From assembly GCF_000473165.1 (NCBI RefSeq), contig NZ_KI421504.1, positions 3,857,070 through 3,921,069 of the forward strand: a stretch of DNA of 64,000 nt, in the 5' to 3' direction. Positions within the stretch are counted from its first letter, which is position 1. The number at the start of each line of letters is the position of its first letter. Below are positions 55,389 through 64,000 of the stretch, in pieces. Position numbers and translations under genes: made by a program. The notes under the pieces were generated by a model. The model was not told the DNA's origin, did no database searches, and saw nothing but the letters and a program-made list of their open reading frames with translations. The DNA is from Leisingera aquimarina DSM 24565. GTDB taxonomy: Bacteria; Pseudomonadota; Alphaproteobacteria; Rhodobacterales; Rhodobacteraceae.

Positions 55389-56372
55389 ATGAAATCCGCA
55401 AAAAACATCCTCCAGCCCGAGCATCAGCCGCTGAAAACCGCGGTGCTGGTCTTGGATGAATGCAACACGCTGTCCTTTGCGGCTGCCGTTGACCCGATGC
55501 GCGCCGCCAACCGGCTGGCCGGGCGGGCGGCGTTTGACTGGGATTATGTCAGCGCCACGAATGAGCCGCCGATGCTGACCAGCGGCCTTACCGTGCCCAG
55601 CTTTCCGCTGGCCCGGCTGCAGGGCTGCGAGCTGCTGATCATCGTGGCCGGCTTCCAGCTGGCGCGCCATGCCACCCCCAGCCTGTTAGCGGGTCTGCGC
55701 CGGATTGCCGCCACCGGCGCCACCATTGCAGGCATCGACGGCGGCCCCTGGCTGATGGCCGAGGCCGGGCTGCTGGACGGCCATCCGGCGACCAATCACT
55801 GGGAGGATCTGGAAAACTTCGCCAGCCGCTTCCCCGAGGTTGACGTCCGCAACGACCGCTTCACCGTCTCCGATGGCCGCCTGACCTCGGGCGGCGCCAC
55901 CCCGGCGATCGAGATGATGCTGCATATCATCAGCGCCCGCCACGGCGCCGGCTTTGCCGCTCGCGTCGCCGGGCTGTTCCTGTATGACGGCCCCGCCGCA
56001 GAACCGCGCGCCCAAAGCCGCCTGGGCGGCCACAAGCACAACGCGCTCACCGCCAAGGCCAATGCGCTGATGGAGGCCGCCCTGGACGAGCCGCTGCCGC
56101 TCAGCGCGCTGGCCGAAACCCTCGGCACCAGCCCGCGCAGCCTGCAGCAGCAGTTCCGCTTGCGGCTCAATACCACGCCGCAGGACCACTACCTGCAGCT
56201 GCGCCTGGCCGAGGCCCGCCGCCTGGTCACCGACACCGATCTGCCGCTGATGGAGGTGGCGATTGCCACCGGCTTCACCTCGCAATCGAGCTTCGCCCGC
56301 GCCTTCCGCACTGCGCATGGCACCTCGGCCCGCGACCTGCGCCAGGAGCAGGCAAGGCCCACCGCGCATTGA
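55389..56372 (+). CDS. AraC-family regulator with GATase1-like domain (CdhR-type)
   Basis: A 327-residue regulator. The N-terminal half is a DJ-1/PfpI-like domain (VLVLDECNTLSFAAAVDPMR, IDGGPWLMAEAGLLDGHPAT) in which the usual catalytic Cys is replaced; the C-terminal half is an AraC DNA-binding domain (LPLSALAETLGTSPRSLQQQ and TGFTSQSSFARAFRTAHG). GbdR/CdhR relatives respond to glycine betaine or carnitine. It diverges from the cluster, so it probably controls it. Confidence 0.9.
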   Translation: MKSAKNILQPEHQPLKTAVLVLDECNTLSFAAAVDPMRAANRLAGRAAFDWDYVSATNEPPMLTSGLTVPSFPLARLQGCELLIIVAGFQLARHATPSLLAGLRRIAATGATIAGIDGGPWLMAEAGLLDGHPATNHWEDLENFASRFPEVDVRNDRFTVSDGRLTSGGATPAIEMMLHIISARHGAGFAARVAGLFLYDGPAAEPRAQSRLGGHKHNALTAKANALMEAALDEPLPLSALAETLGTSPRSLQQQFRLRLNTTPQDHYLQLRLAEARRLVTDTDLPLMEVAIATGFTSQSSFARAFRTAHGTSARDLRQEQARPTAH

Positions 56373-56414
56373 CCGGAACGCCCGCGGTCAAAGCCGCCGC
56401 AAAAGCCAGAATCT

Positions 56415-56463
56415 CTTTCACCTGGCTGGAAATATCCCGGGGGTGAATTGGCCATAAGGCCAA
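56415..56463 (-). repeat. Intergenic motif with hairpin, copy D
   Basis: On the minus strand: TTGGCC-TTAT-GGCCAA hairpin, CACCCCCGG, core GGATATTTCCAGCCAGGTG. It lies between convergent genes, beyond the AraC stop. Confidence 0.6.
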
Positions 56464-56497
56464 GAGGGGTCGGCGCCTCTCCCCTTGCCGCCGCCGC

Positions 56498-57541
56498 TCA
56501 ATACGGCATCGGGTGCGCCCGGTGCGCGGCGTTGATCTCATCCAGCACCTCCTGGCTCAGCTCCAGCTCCACCGATTTCAGCACATGCTCCAGCTGCGGC
56601 ATATGGGTGGCACCAAAGATCGCCGAGGCCATAAACGGCCGAGTCCGGCACCAGGCCAGCGCCATATGAACCGGATCCAGCCCGTGCCGCTTAGCAATCT
56701 CCAGATAGGCCGACACCGCATCGTAAACCCGCGGGCTGTGGCGACCGCCCAGTTCCGGGTTGATTGCTTTGCGCGAGCCTTCGGGCACTGCCCCGTCCTG
56801 ATACTTGCCGGTCAGCAATCCGGTGCCCAACGGCGAAAACGCCAGCAGGCCCACATCCTCATTGACGCTCAGTTCCGCCAGATCGGTGTCATACATCCGG
56901 CAGACCAGGGAATATTCGTTCTGGATCGACGCCACCCGCGGCCCGCCTCGCGCCTGCGCGATCCGCAGCCATTGCGCGGTGCCCCAGGCGCTCTCATTGG
57001 ACAGGCCAAAGGCGCGGATGGTGCCGCGCGCCACCTCGCGCTGCAGCGCTTCCAGGCAGTCCTCCATATTGGCCAGCGTCTCTTCCCGGTTCTGGCCCGA
57101 GGGGTCATAGCTCCAATTCTGCCGGAACATATAGCTGCCCCGGTTCGGCCAGTGAAACTGGTAGAGGTCGATGTAATCGGTCTTCAGTCGCCTCAAGGAC
57201 TCCTCGATCGTAGGCGCGATGGTCCTGGAGGAAATCGCCGCCCCGTCGCGCACATGCTGCATCCCCGCGCCGGAATGCTTGGTTGCCAGGATGTATTCGC
57301 CCCGCCGCCCTGTCTGCGCATTCCAATTGCCGATGATCCGCTCGCTGTTGCCCAGGGTCTCTGCACTCACCGGATTGACCGGATACATCTCGGCGGTATC
57401 AACAAAGTTCACGCCGCCCTCCAGCGCGCGGCCGATCTGCGCATGGGCCTCGGCCTCCGGCGTCTGGGTGCCGAAAGTCATCGTGCCCAGGCACAGTTCG
57501 GACACCATCATGCCGGTGCGTCCCAATGGGTTCAGTTTCAT
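56498..57541 (-). CDS. Aldo/keto reductase (Tas-like)
   Basis: A 347-residue NADP(H)-dependent AKR: LGRTGMMVSELCLGTMTFG start, NFVDTAEMYPV with catalytic Asp/Tyr, the Lys in LATKHSG, and DYIDLYQFHWPN. Length and the extended loop match the Tas subfamily. Substrate unknown. Confidence 0.9.
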   Translation of the reverse strand: MKLNPLGRTGMMVSELCLGTMTFGTQTPEAEAHAQIGRALEGGVNFVDTAEMYPVNPVSAETLGNSERIIGNWNAQTGRRGEYILATKHSGAGMQHVRDGAAISSRTIAPTIEESLRRLKTDYIDLYQFHWPNRGSYMFRQNWSYDPSGQNREETLANMEDCLEALQREVARGTIRAFGLSNESAWGTAQWLRIAQARGGPRVASIQNEYSLVCRMYDTDLAELSVNEDVGLLAFSPLGTGLLTGKYQDGAVPEGSRKAINPELGGRHSPRVYDAVSAYLEIAKRHGLDPVHMALAWCRTRPFMASAIFGATHMPQLEHVLKSVELELSQEVLDEINAAHRAHPMPY

Positions 57542-57663
57542 GCCGCGCGCTCCCCTGTCCTGGATTTGCCTGCGACCCTAAGGCCCTGCCCGGGAAGTGC
57601 AAGCCGCTTGCACATAGGCGGCAAACCGGCCAGCCTCTGTGCAACTTAAGGAAAGGATACCCG

Positions 57664-58065
57664 ATGCCGCAGACCATAACCAAGGGCGTCAAGGCGCTGC
57701 TGGCCGAGGCAAACAGCCTCGTCGAAACCATGGCTGTCGAGGAGGCCAAGCAGAAGGTTCTGGACGAGGATTACGTCTTCATCGACCTGCGCGACATCCG
57801 CGAGCTGCAGCGCAGCGGCATGATCCCCGGCGCGTTTTCCTGCCCGCGCGGCATGCTGGAATTCTGGATCGACCCGGACAGCCCCTATCACAAGCCGGTG
57901 TTCAATCAGGACAAAACCTATGTGTTCTACTGCGCCAGCGCCTGGCGCTCGGCGCTCAGCGCCAAAGCCGCGATTGAGATGGGTCTGAAGCCGGTTGTGC
58001 ATCTGGAGGGCGGCTTTACCGAATGGGCCAAACAGGGCGGCCCGGTTGCCCCCCGCGAGGGCTAA
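57664..58065 (+). CDS. Rhodanese-domain protein
   Basis: A 133-residue single rhodanese domain: VFIDLRDIRELQRSGMIPGA, then the active loop YCASAWRSALSA with the catalytic Cys (CxxxxR) and VVHLEGGFTEWAKQGGPV. A sulfur-transfer or thiol enzyme. The ATG at 57664 follows GGAAAGGATACC. Confidence 0.92.
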   Translation: MPQTITKGVKALLAEANSLVETMAVEEAKQKVLDEDYVFIDLRDIRELQRSGMIPGAFSCPRGMLEFWIDPDSPYHKPVFNQDKTYVFYCASAWRSALSAKAAIEMGLKPVVHLEGGFTEWAKQGGPVAPREG

Positions 58066-58086
58066 GCACAGCCGGAGTTTTACCGG

Positions 58087-58881
58087 ATGAAACCGGTCTC
58101 CCGCACCACCCGGCGGCACGGCGCCCCGCCCTTCACGGCTGCCGTGCTGCATGGCGGCCCGGGTGCGGCCGGAGAAATGGCGCCTGTGGCGCAGGAACTG
58201 GCGACCCGCGGGCATGGCGTGCTGGAACTGCTGCAAACGGAAGCATCCATTGCCGGACAGATTTCCGAATTGCGGCAGCAACTGGAGACAGCCTGTACCG
58301 GCCCGGCGGTTCTGATCGGCTTTTCCTGGGGCGCCTGGCTGGCCTGTCTGCTGGCGGCCCGGCATCCGGCGCGGGTCTCAAAGCTGGTGCTGGTGGGCTG
58401 CCCGCCGTTTACTGCCCGGCACGCCGCAGGTATCGAAACAGCGCGGCGGGCCCGTTTGCAGCCTGCAGAATGGCAGCAATTGAACGCCTTACTGCACGGT
58501 TCCGGCATGGAGACGGCGGCGGGACTGGCGCAGGCCTTGCACCTTCTGGAGAAATCGGAAGCTTGCAAACCGCTGCCGGATCTTCCCCGCCCCGCCATTT
58601 CTTTTGACCGGAAGATCTTCAACCGCGTCTGGCCGGAGGCTGCCGACTTGCGCCGGTCCGGCGCTTTGCTGCGCGAGGCGACCAGGATCCGTTGCCCGGT
58701 TACGGCGCTTCATGGTGATCACGACCCCCACCCGGCAAATGGCGTGGAGCTGCCATTGCGCAAGATCCTTCCGGATTTCAGCTTCCGCCTGCTGCAGCGC
58801 TGCGGCCACAAGCCCTGGATTGAGGACCATGCGAGAGCTGTTTTCTTCCAGGCGCTTGAGGACACGCTTGCCCTGACCTGA
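58087..58881 (+). CDS. Alpha/beta hydrolase
   Basis: A 264-residue alpha/beta hydrolase. Oxyanion motif HGGPGAAGEMA, nucleophile elbow GFSWGAW, acid region LHGDHDPHP, and catalytic His in CGHKPWIEDHA. It follows the rhodanese gene by 21 bases and may share its transcript. Substrate unknown. Confidence 0.85.
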   Translation: MKPVSRTTRRHGAPPFTAAVLHGGPGAAGEMAPVAQELATRGHGVLELLQTEASIAGQISELRQQLETACTGPAVLIGFSWGAWLACLLAARHPARVSKLVLVGCPPFTARHAAGIETARRARLQPAEWQQLNALLHGSGMETAAGLAQALHLLEKSEACKPLPDLPRPAISFDRKIFNRVWPEAADLRRSGALLREATRIRCPVTALHGDHDPHPANGVELPLRKILPDFSFRLLQRCGHKPWIEDHARAVFFQALEDTLALT

Positions 58882-58937
58882 CGGCATCTGTGCTGGCCTG
58901 CCGCAAGCCCGGCCTGGCTCAGCGCTTAAGAGCAAAA

Positions 58938-59484
58938 ATGGAACACGCATCTTATTCTCATGCCGGCTCACCTGCTCATCCGCCGCCGCCACAGATCCCG
59001 CCCTTGTGGCTGCCGCCGCCGCAAGGCGGCAAGCAGCTGAACCCGGACGGGATGGCGGAATTTGCCGGCCCCGCCCGGGTCCTGTTCGTGCAGGCGGCCC
59101 GGACCGAGGATCAGCTTTGGGCCATGGAGGAAGCCTTGCGCAGCGGCGCTGGTGGCGGCGGAACCGGCTGAGCCGCCCGCCATCACCCCGGTGCGGCGGC
59201 TGCATCTGGCGGCAGAGGCAGGCGGGCGCTTCGGCCCGGCGCCGTTGGGCCTGTTGCTGCCCCCTGGCGCAGGCGGCGCCCAGGGCATCGAAAGCCGCTG
59301 GCACCTGGCGCCTGCCCATACCCCTTTCTCTCATGATCTCTTACCCCATGACCTGCCTGCACACAGCCCCGGGTGGCCCGCCCAGCCGGGGATGGCGCAG
59401 CAAAAAACCGGAAGTGCAAGACCATGCAGCGCCTGCGCGCCCGCACCCTGCCGCCTTGCAGCTGGCAGATCGCCCAGGCCTCTG
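58938..59484 (+). pseudogene. ImuA-like gene remnant, frameshifted
   Basis: Three successive frames together read like ImuA, the accessory protein of the mutagenic imuA-imuB-dnaE2 cassette. Frame 1 (to about 59145) has [20 protein letters not shown] and [17 protein letters not shown]. Frame 2 continues with [17 protein letters not shown] and [20 protein letters not shown]. Frame 3 near 59424 gives [19 protein letters not shown]. At least two frameshifts break it, and the N-terminal part is short. No imuB or dnaE2 gene follows, so only a relic is left. Confidence 0.6.
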
Positions 59485-59787
59485 GCAGCAGCCTGCTCCG
59501 GCCTGCTTCGTGCCATCCTGCCACCCGCACCGCAGCCCCGCACGCCCAAGCCGTGTCCCGGCACTAAGACGATGCCCTCCCGCGCCAGCACCGCCTTAGC
59601 GGCCTTGGGCCCGGCACCGGGCAGAGCCCGGTGCCGGGCCCAACAGGCTGAAGCTTTTGCCAGAAAGCTGAAGCCTGGCGGGAGCACACCGGCGCTTCAC
59701 AGGCGCACCCGCGAAAGTGAACAGCCTGCAGCGGAAAACCCGGATAAGCTCAGAGCGCAGCATGGATAGCAGAGAAGAAAACCCCGC
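59485..59787. other. Gene-free stretch before the YceI gene
   Basis: About 300 bases with no gene; it contains the long perfect inverted repeat at 59605-59643. Confidence 0.5.
59605..59643. repeat. Long perfect inverted repeat
   Basis: Arms of 18 bp (TTGGGCCCGGCACCGGGC and its exact reverse complement) are separated by AGA. There is no T-run, so an ordinary terminator is unlikely. Confidence 0.9.
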
Positions 59788-60393
59788 ATGAGCCCCCCCT
59801 GGATGCACCGGCGGACCCTGATCACCTGCCTGGCCGCAGGCCTGCTGGCCCCATACAGGCTGCAGGCTGCGGCACTGCCTTACCGGTTGATGCCAGATGC
59901 CACCGAGGTGCGATTCACCTTCCGGCTCAGCGGCCAGCCGCAGCATGGAAGGATCCCGGTGCGAACCGCCCGCATCCGGATTGATCCGCAGAACCTGGCC
60001 CGCAGCCAGGCCGATATCACCCTCGACGCCAGCCGCGCCCGGACCGGGCTGATCTTTGCCACCGAAGCACTGAAAAGCCCCGGCGTGCTCAACACCGCAC
60101 GTTTCCCGGAGATCCGCTTCCGCTCGACCCGCGTCCGCCTCGGGCCTGACGGGCGGCTCTCCGGCGGCGCGCAGATCTGCGGCGAACTGACCCTGCGCGG
60201 AACCACCCGGCCGCTGGCCTTGCAATCCGCGCTCTACCGCCGGCCCGGTACCGCTGCGGATGACTTGCGCGAACTGGACGTGCATCTCAGCGGCAGCCTC
60301 AGCCGCAAGGCCTTCGGCGCCGTCGGCTATCCGGATCTGGTTGCCGACCAGGTGACCCTCGCCATCAAGGCCCGCATCCGCCTGGCGGGCTGA
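59788..60393 (+). CDS. YceI-family periplasmic protein
   Basis: A 201-residue lipocalin-like YceI protein with an N-terminal export signal (HRRTLITCLAAGLLAPYRLQA; two arginines, possibly Tat). Body: ATEVRFTFRLSGQPQHGRI, FPEIRFRSTRV and GELTLRGTTRPLAL are family motifs. YceI proteins bind isoprenoid-type lipids; role here unknown. Confidence 0.88.
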   Translation: MSPPWMHRRTLITCLAAGLLAPYRLQAAALPYRLMPDATEVRFTFRLSGQPQHGRIPVRTARIRIDPQNLARSQADITLDASRARTGLIFATEALKSPGVLNTARFPEIRFRSTRVRLGPDGRLSGGAQICGELTLRGTTRPLALQSALYRRPGTAADDLRELDVHLSGSLSRKAFGAVGYPDLVADQVTLAIKARIRLAG

Positions 60394-60501
60394 GCCTTGG
60401 GCCGCGCCCGGTGCCGAAAAACACCGCCCCGCAAGAATACGACACGGCAATGGCGGAAACCGGCTGGCAATGCCGCCGCAGCCTGTCATGGTCGGGCCGT
60501 T

Positions 60502-61725
60502 ATGCGCCTGATCATCTCCTTTGCCGCCCTGTTCCTTTCCGTCATCCTGCTGCAGCTGTCGACCGGAGGCGTCGGCCCGCTCGATGCCATCTCAGGCCTG
60601 ACGCTGAATTTCACCAAAGAGCAGATCGGCCTCCTCGGCTCGGCCCATTTCTTCGGCTTCTTCATCGGCTGCTGGTGGGCGCCACGGCTGATGGGCAATG
60701 TCGGCCATTCCCGCGCCTTTGCGGTCTGCACAGCACTTGGGGCGATGGGGCTGCTGGGCCACACGCTCACCGAAAACCCCTATGCCTGGGCGGCAATGCG
60801 GATTGCTTCCGGCCTCTGCGTGGCCGGCGCCTATACGGTGATCGAGGCCTGGCTCAACGCCAAGGTCACCAATGAAAACCGCGGCCGCGCCATGGGCACC
60901 TACCGGATAGCAGACATGAGCGCCTCGCTGGCGGCGCAGCTGATCATCGCGGTGCTGCCGCCTGCGGTCTATATCTCCTACAACCTTCTGGCGGTGGTTT
61001 GCTGCGCGGCGCTGCTGCCCCTGACCCTGACCAAAGCCAGCCAGCCGGAAACCCCCGATGCGCCGCGGCTGCGCCCCAAACTGGCCTGGCGCTGTTCGCC
61101 GCTGGCGGTGGCGGGGGTGATCGTGGCCGCGCTCAGCTCTGCCTCGTTCCGGATGGTCGGCCCGGTCTATGGCCAGGAAGTCGGGCTGGAGATCGGCCAG
61201 ATCGCCTTTTTCCTCGCCTCCTTCGTGCTGGGCGGCGCGCTGGCGCAATACCCGATGGGCTGGCTGGCCGACAAATACGACCGCCGATGGGTGCTGATCT
61301 GGCTTTCCGTGGCTGCCATCTTCAGCTGCGCTGTCACCATGGCTGCCAGCGGCACCGGCACCCTGGGGGTGATGCTGGCGGCGGGGTTCTTCGGGTTCAC
61401 TACCTTCCCGATCTTTTCGGTCTCCGCCGCGCACGCCAACGACTTTGCGACATCGGAAGAGCGGGTGGAGCTGGCCGCAGCGCTGATGTTCTTCTTTGCT
61501 TTGGGCGCCATCGCCAGCCCCTATGTCTCCTCAGCGTTGATCAGCTTTTACGGACCCCCTGCCCTGTTTGCCTATGTGGCCTGCGGCCATGTGCTGCTGA
61601 TCGCCTTCGGACTCAGCCGGATGAAAGTGCGCCCGACCCCCGAAGAACGCACCAATTATGTCTATGCGCCGCGCACCTCCTTCACCATCGGCCGCCTTTT
61701 GAAACGCTCCCGCAAGCGCCGGTAA
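60502..61725 (+). CDS. MFS transporter (YcaD-like)
   Basis: A 407-residue transporter with about 12 transmembrane segments. Motifs GLLGSAHFFGFFIGCWWAP, NRGRAMGTYR and GWLADKYDRRWVL (MFS A-like loop). The ATG at 60502 is chosen because the first helix (LIISFAALFLSVILLQL) begins directly; the frame is open upstream. Substrate unknown. Confidence 0.9.
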   Translation: MRLIISFAALFLSVILLQLSTGGVGPLDAISGLTLNFTKEQIGLLGSAHFFGFFIGCWWAPRLMGNVGHSRAFAVCTALGAMGLLGHTLTENPYAWAAMRIASGLCVAGAYTVIEAWLNAKVTNENRGRAMGTYRIADMSASLAAQLIIAVLPPAVYISYNLLAVVCCAALLPLTLTKASQPETPDAPRLRPKLAWRCSPLAVAGVIVAALSSASFRMVGPVYGQEVGLEIGQIAFFLASFVLGGALAQYPMGWLADKYDRRWVLIWLSVAAIFSCAVTMAASGTGTLGVMLAAGFFGFTTFPIFSVSAAHANDFATSEERVELAAALMFFFALGAIASPYVSSALISFYGPPALFAYVACGHVLLIAFGLSRMKVRPTPEERTNYVYAPRTSFTIGRLLKRSRKRR

Positions 61726-61936
61726 AGAGGTCAGAACCTTTTAAGGATATGTTTACAAACAGCATTCCTTCCCGAAAATCTCAACGCCGGGGGCAGTGGG
61801 CAAATTGCCGCCCTGCGCAGGGCGAGCAATTTGCCTGTCTCTCCGCCAGCTGTGTCCCGCCCGGCGCACACCAGGGGTTTCCGCCGCCTGCGCCATGCGG
61901 TAGACGGACCTTTGACGCATTACCTGGATGGATAGC

Positions 61937-63655
61937 ATGGCACGCATTCTGATCACTTCGGCGATTCCCTACATCAACGGGATCAAGCATCTGGGCAACC
62001 TGGTGGGCTCGCAGCTGCCGGCCGACCTGTACGCCCGGTTCCAGCGCGGACGCGGCAACGAGGTGATGTTCCTCTGCGCCACTGACGAGCATGGCACGCC
62101 CGCCGAACTGGCCGCTGCCAAGGCGGACAAACCGGTTGCGGAATACTGCGCCGAAATGCACGCCGTCCAGTCGGAGATTGCCAAGGGCTTTGCGCTGTCG
62201 TTCGACCATTTCGGCCGTTCTTCCAGCCCGCAGAACCACGCCCTGACCCAGCATTTCGCAGGCAAGTTGGCCGAGGCCGGACTGATCCGCGAAGTGACCG
62301 AAAAGCAGGTCTATTCCAACGCTGACGGCCGCTTCCTTCCCGACCGCTATATCGAGGGCACCTGCCCCAACTGCGGCTATGAGCGCGCCCGCGGCGACCA
62401 GTGCGAGGAATGCACCAAGCAGCTGGACCCCACCGACCTGATCAACCCGCGTTCCGCCGTGTCCGGCTCCACCGATCTGGAAGTGCGCGAGACCAAGCAC
62501 CTGTATCTGTGCCAGTCGCAGCTGAAGGACCAACTGGACGCCTGGATCGACAGCAAACACGACTGGCCCATCCTGACCACCTCGATCGCCAAGAAGTGGC
62601 TGCATGACGGCGACGGGTTGCAGGACCGCGGCATCACCCGCGATCTGGACTGGGGCGTGCCAGTCAAGAAGGGCGGCGAAGACTGGCCCGGCATGGAGGG
62701 CAAGGTCTTCTACGTCTGGTTCGACGCACCGATCGAATACATCGCCGCCGCTGGCGAATGGGCCGAAGCCAATGGCAAATCCGACGCCGACTGGCAGCGC
62801 TGGTGGCGCACCGACAAGGGCGCCGAGGACGTCAAATACGTCCAGTTCATGGGCAAGGACAACGTCCCCTTCCACACGCTGTCGTTCCCGGCCACCATCC
62901 TCGGCTCCGGCGAGCCGTGGAAGATGGTCGACCACCTGAAGTCGTTCAACTACCTGAACTATGACGGCGGCCAGTTCTCGACCAGCCAGGGGCGCGGCGT
63001 GTTCATGGACCAGGCGCTGGAGATCCTGCCTGCGGACTACTGGCGCTGGTGGCTGCTGAGCCATGCACCGGAAAGCAGCGATTCCGAGTTCACCTGGGAG
63101 AACTTCCAGCAGTCGGTGAACAAGGATCTGGCGGACGTGCTGGGCAACTTCGTTTCACGTATCACCAAATTCTGCCGTTCCAAGTTCGGCGAGGAAGTTC
63201 CGGCAGCTGGCGAATACGGCGAACAGGAACAGGCACTGATCAACGAGCTGACCACCCGCATCCGCGCCTATGAGCGCCATATGGAGGCGATGGAGGTCCG
63301 CAAATCGGCGCAGGAGCTGCGGGCGATCTGGGTCGCGGGCAACGAATATCTGCAGTCCGCGGCACCCTGGTCGGTGTTCAAGCAAGACCCTGACCGCGCC
63401 GCCGCACAGGTGCGTCTGGGCCTGAACCTGATCCGCCTTTACGCGGTGCTTTCGGCCCCCTTCATCCCGCAGGCTTCGGACACGCTGATGGCCGCTATGA
63501 ACTCGGACGACCGCAACTGGCCCGAAGATGCGGCAGCAGCCCTGGCCGCCCTGCCCGCGGGCCACAGCTTCACCGTGCCCGAAGTGCTTTTTGCCAAGAT
63601 CACCGACGAGCAGCGCGAGGATTGGCAGGCGCGCTTCTCCGGCACCCGCAGCTGA
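61937..63655 (+). CDS. metG: Methionyl-tRNA synthetase MetG
   Basis: Charges tRNA-Met. The 572-residue class I synthetase starts [20 protein letters not shown] (HIGH-type HLGN at residues 18-21). A zinc knuckle [17 protein letters not shown] is near 140. The KMSKS-equivalent loop near 345 reads [11 protein letters not shown], lacking the usual lysines, a variant I associate with some alphaproteobacterial MetG. The anticodon-binding helix bundle follows; no C-terminal EMAP domain. The second ATG (61937) matches the family start. Confidence 0.95.
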   Translation: MARILITSAIPYINGIKHLGNLVGSQLPADLYARFQRGRGNEVMFLCATDEHGTPAELAAAKADKPVAEYCAEMHAVQSEIAKGFALSFDHFGRSSSPQNHALTQHFAGKLAEAGLIREVTEKQVYSNADGRFLPDRYIEGTCPNCGYERARGDQCEECTKQLDPTDLINPRSAVSGSTDLEVRETKHLYLCQSQLKDQLDAWIDSKHDWPILTTSIAKKWLHDGDGLQDRGITRDLDWGVPVKKGGEDWPGMEGKVFYVWFDAPIEYIAAAGEWAEANGKSDADWQRWWRTDKGAEDVKYVQFMGKDNVPFHTLSFPATILGSGEPWKMVDHLKSFNYLNYDGGQFSTSQGRGVFMDQALEILPADYWRWWLLSHAPESSDSEFTWENFQQSVNKDLADVLGNFVSRITKFCRSKFGEEVPAAGEYGEQEQALINELTTRIRAYERHMEAMEVRKSAQELRAIWVAGNEYLQSAAPWSVFKQDPDRAAAQVRLGLNLIRLYAVLSAPFIPQASDTLMAAMNSDDRNWPEDAAAALAALPAGHSFTVPEVLFAKITDEQREDWQARFSGTRS

Positions 63656-63704
63656 GCCCCCAGACCGCATGAACCGCCCCGGCGAGGCGGCCTGAGATTG
63701 CGCG

Positions 63705-63727
63705 AACCCCGTCAGTATGGCGGGGTT
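63705..63727 (+). terminator. Terminator of metG
   Basis: AACCCCG (63705-63711) pairs with CGGGGTT (63721-63727), followed by TTGCTTT. It lies about 50 bases after the metG stop. Confidence 0.75.
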
Positions 63728-63783
63728 TTGCTTTGCCCGGCTTGTCTTGTCTCCCTGTTTCAGCAGACAGCGGAACAGGCAGG

Positions 63784-63999
63784 CTATGCTGCAGGTGTGT
63801 GGCAGACCGCTTCGATGTTGTGCCCGTCAGGATCCAGGACAAACGCGCCATAGTAGCCCGGATGATAATGCGGTCTGAGGCCCGGCGCCCCATTGTTTGT
63901 TCCGCCCGCCAAAAGGGCGGCGGCATGGAATGCATCCACACTGGCACGGTCACGGGCCGTCAGGGCGATATGCAGCTTACCGGTTGTTGCGTCTTCTTC
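63784..63999 (-). CDS. VOC (glyoxalase/dioxygenase-fold) protein, N-terminus cut by window
   Basis: Only the last 71 residues are inside the window; the frame runs off the end. KLHIALTARDRASVDAFHAA, YHPGYYGAFVLDPDGHNIEA is the C-terminal half of a VOC-superfamily domain, with the metal-site Glu in NIEA. It is convergent with metG. Substrate unknown. Confidence 0.82.
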   Translation of the reverse strand, partial: EEDATTGKLHIALTARDRASVDAFHAAALLAGGTNNGAPGLRPHYHPGYYGAFVLDPDGHNIEAVCHTPAA

Positions 64000-64000
64000 A

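Overview
This 64 kb window is GC-rich chromosomal DNA that looks like a marine alphaproteobacterium of the Roseobacter group (Rhodobacteraceae, close to Leisingera/Phaeobacter/Ruegeria). The reasons are the tetrameric sarcosine oxidase soxBDAG next to dnaG-rpoD, the H-NOX/GGDEF pair, DUF4166/DUF3572/DUF2061 genes, a glpX-recJ-tRNA-Glu arrangement, a carnitine cluster with a BKACE enzyme, and a recurrent intergenic motif of a kind familiar from this group. The species assignment is inference; no 16S gene is present.

Layout. 1-2.8 kb: end of a capsule export locus (polysaccharide export lipoprotein, then kpsC) with an intrinsic terminator-like hairpin inside the first codons of kpsC. 2.9-8.5 kb: minus-strand housekeeping and small genes (ribD, nrdR, yjbQ) and three tandem paralogous secreted proteins of unknown function. 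8.5-18.2 kb: rpoD, dnaG and soxGADB. 18.4-23 kb: glutamate dehydrogenase and a TadG/TadE-like pseudopilin trio. 23-31 kb: mixed metabolism and regulation (HIBADH-family dehydrogenase with divergent LysR, an RdhA-like iron-sulfur protein, a GAF-type class III cyclase, pirin, a TetR-GNAT operon with an operator palindrome). 31-35.4 kb: hom, glpX, recJ. 35.5-37.3 kb: two identical tRNA-Glu genes bracketing a decayed IS481-family element. 37.7-39.4 kb: an H-NOX/diguanylate cyclase pair. 39.8-46.2 kb: an MttB-family methyltransferase, a HAD phosphatase, a PleD-like cyclase with degenerate receivers, and an ECF sigma/anti-sigma/metal-sensor/EF-hand module. 46.4-52 kb: zinc-ribbon DUF983, Nudix, EamA transporter, desaturase, XRE regulator, and a frameshifted IS30 element between halves of a palindromic repeat. 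52-56.4 kb: carnitine catabolism. 56.5-64 kb: aldo/keto reductase, rhodanese, alpha/beta hydrolase, a broken imuA-like gene, YceI, an MFS transporter, metG, and a VOC protein cut by the window end.

How it fits together. Several genes are steps of quaternary-amine use: carnitine to 3-dehydrocarnitine (dehydrogenase domain), to betainyl-CoA plus acetoacetate (BKACE), to glycine betaine (fused thioesterase). Sarcosine further down that route is oxidised by SoxBDAG, and the MttB-family protein may demethylate a related betaine. Second-messenger signalling is well represented: two GGDEF proteins, one class III cyclase and one H-NOX protein. Two repeat families stand out. One is a 22-23 bp intergenic motif with flanking hairpins (four copies). 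The other is a tandem triple palindrome near 47.6 kb, parts of which recur in inverted orientation on both sides of the IS30 element.
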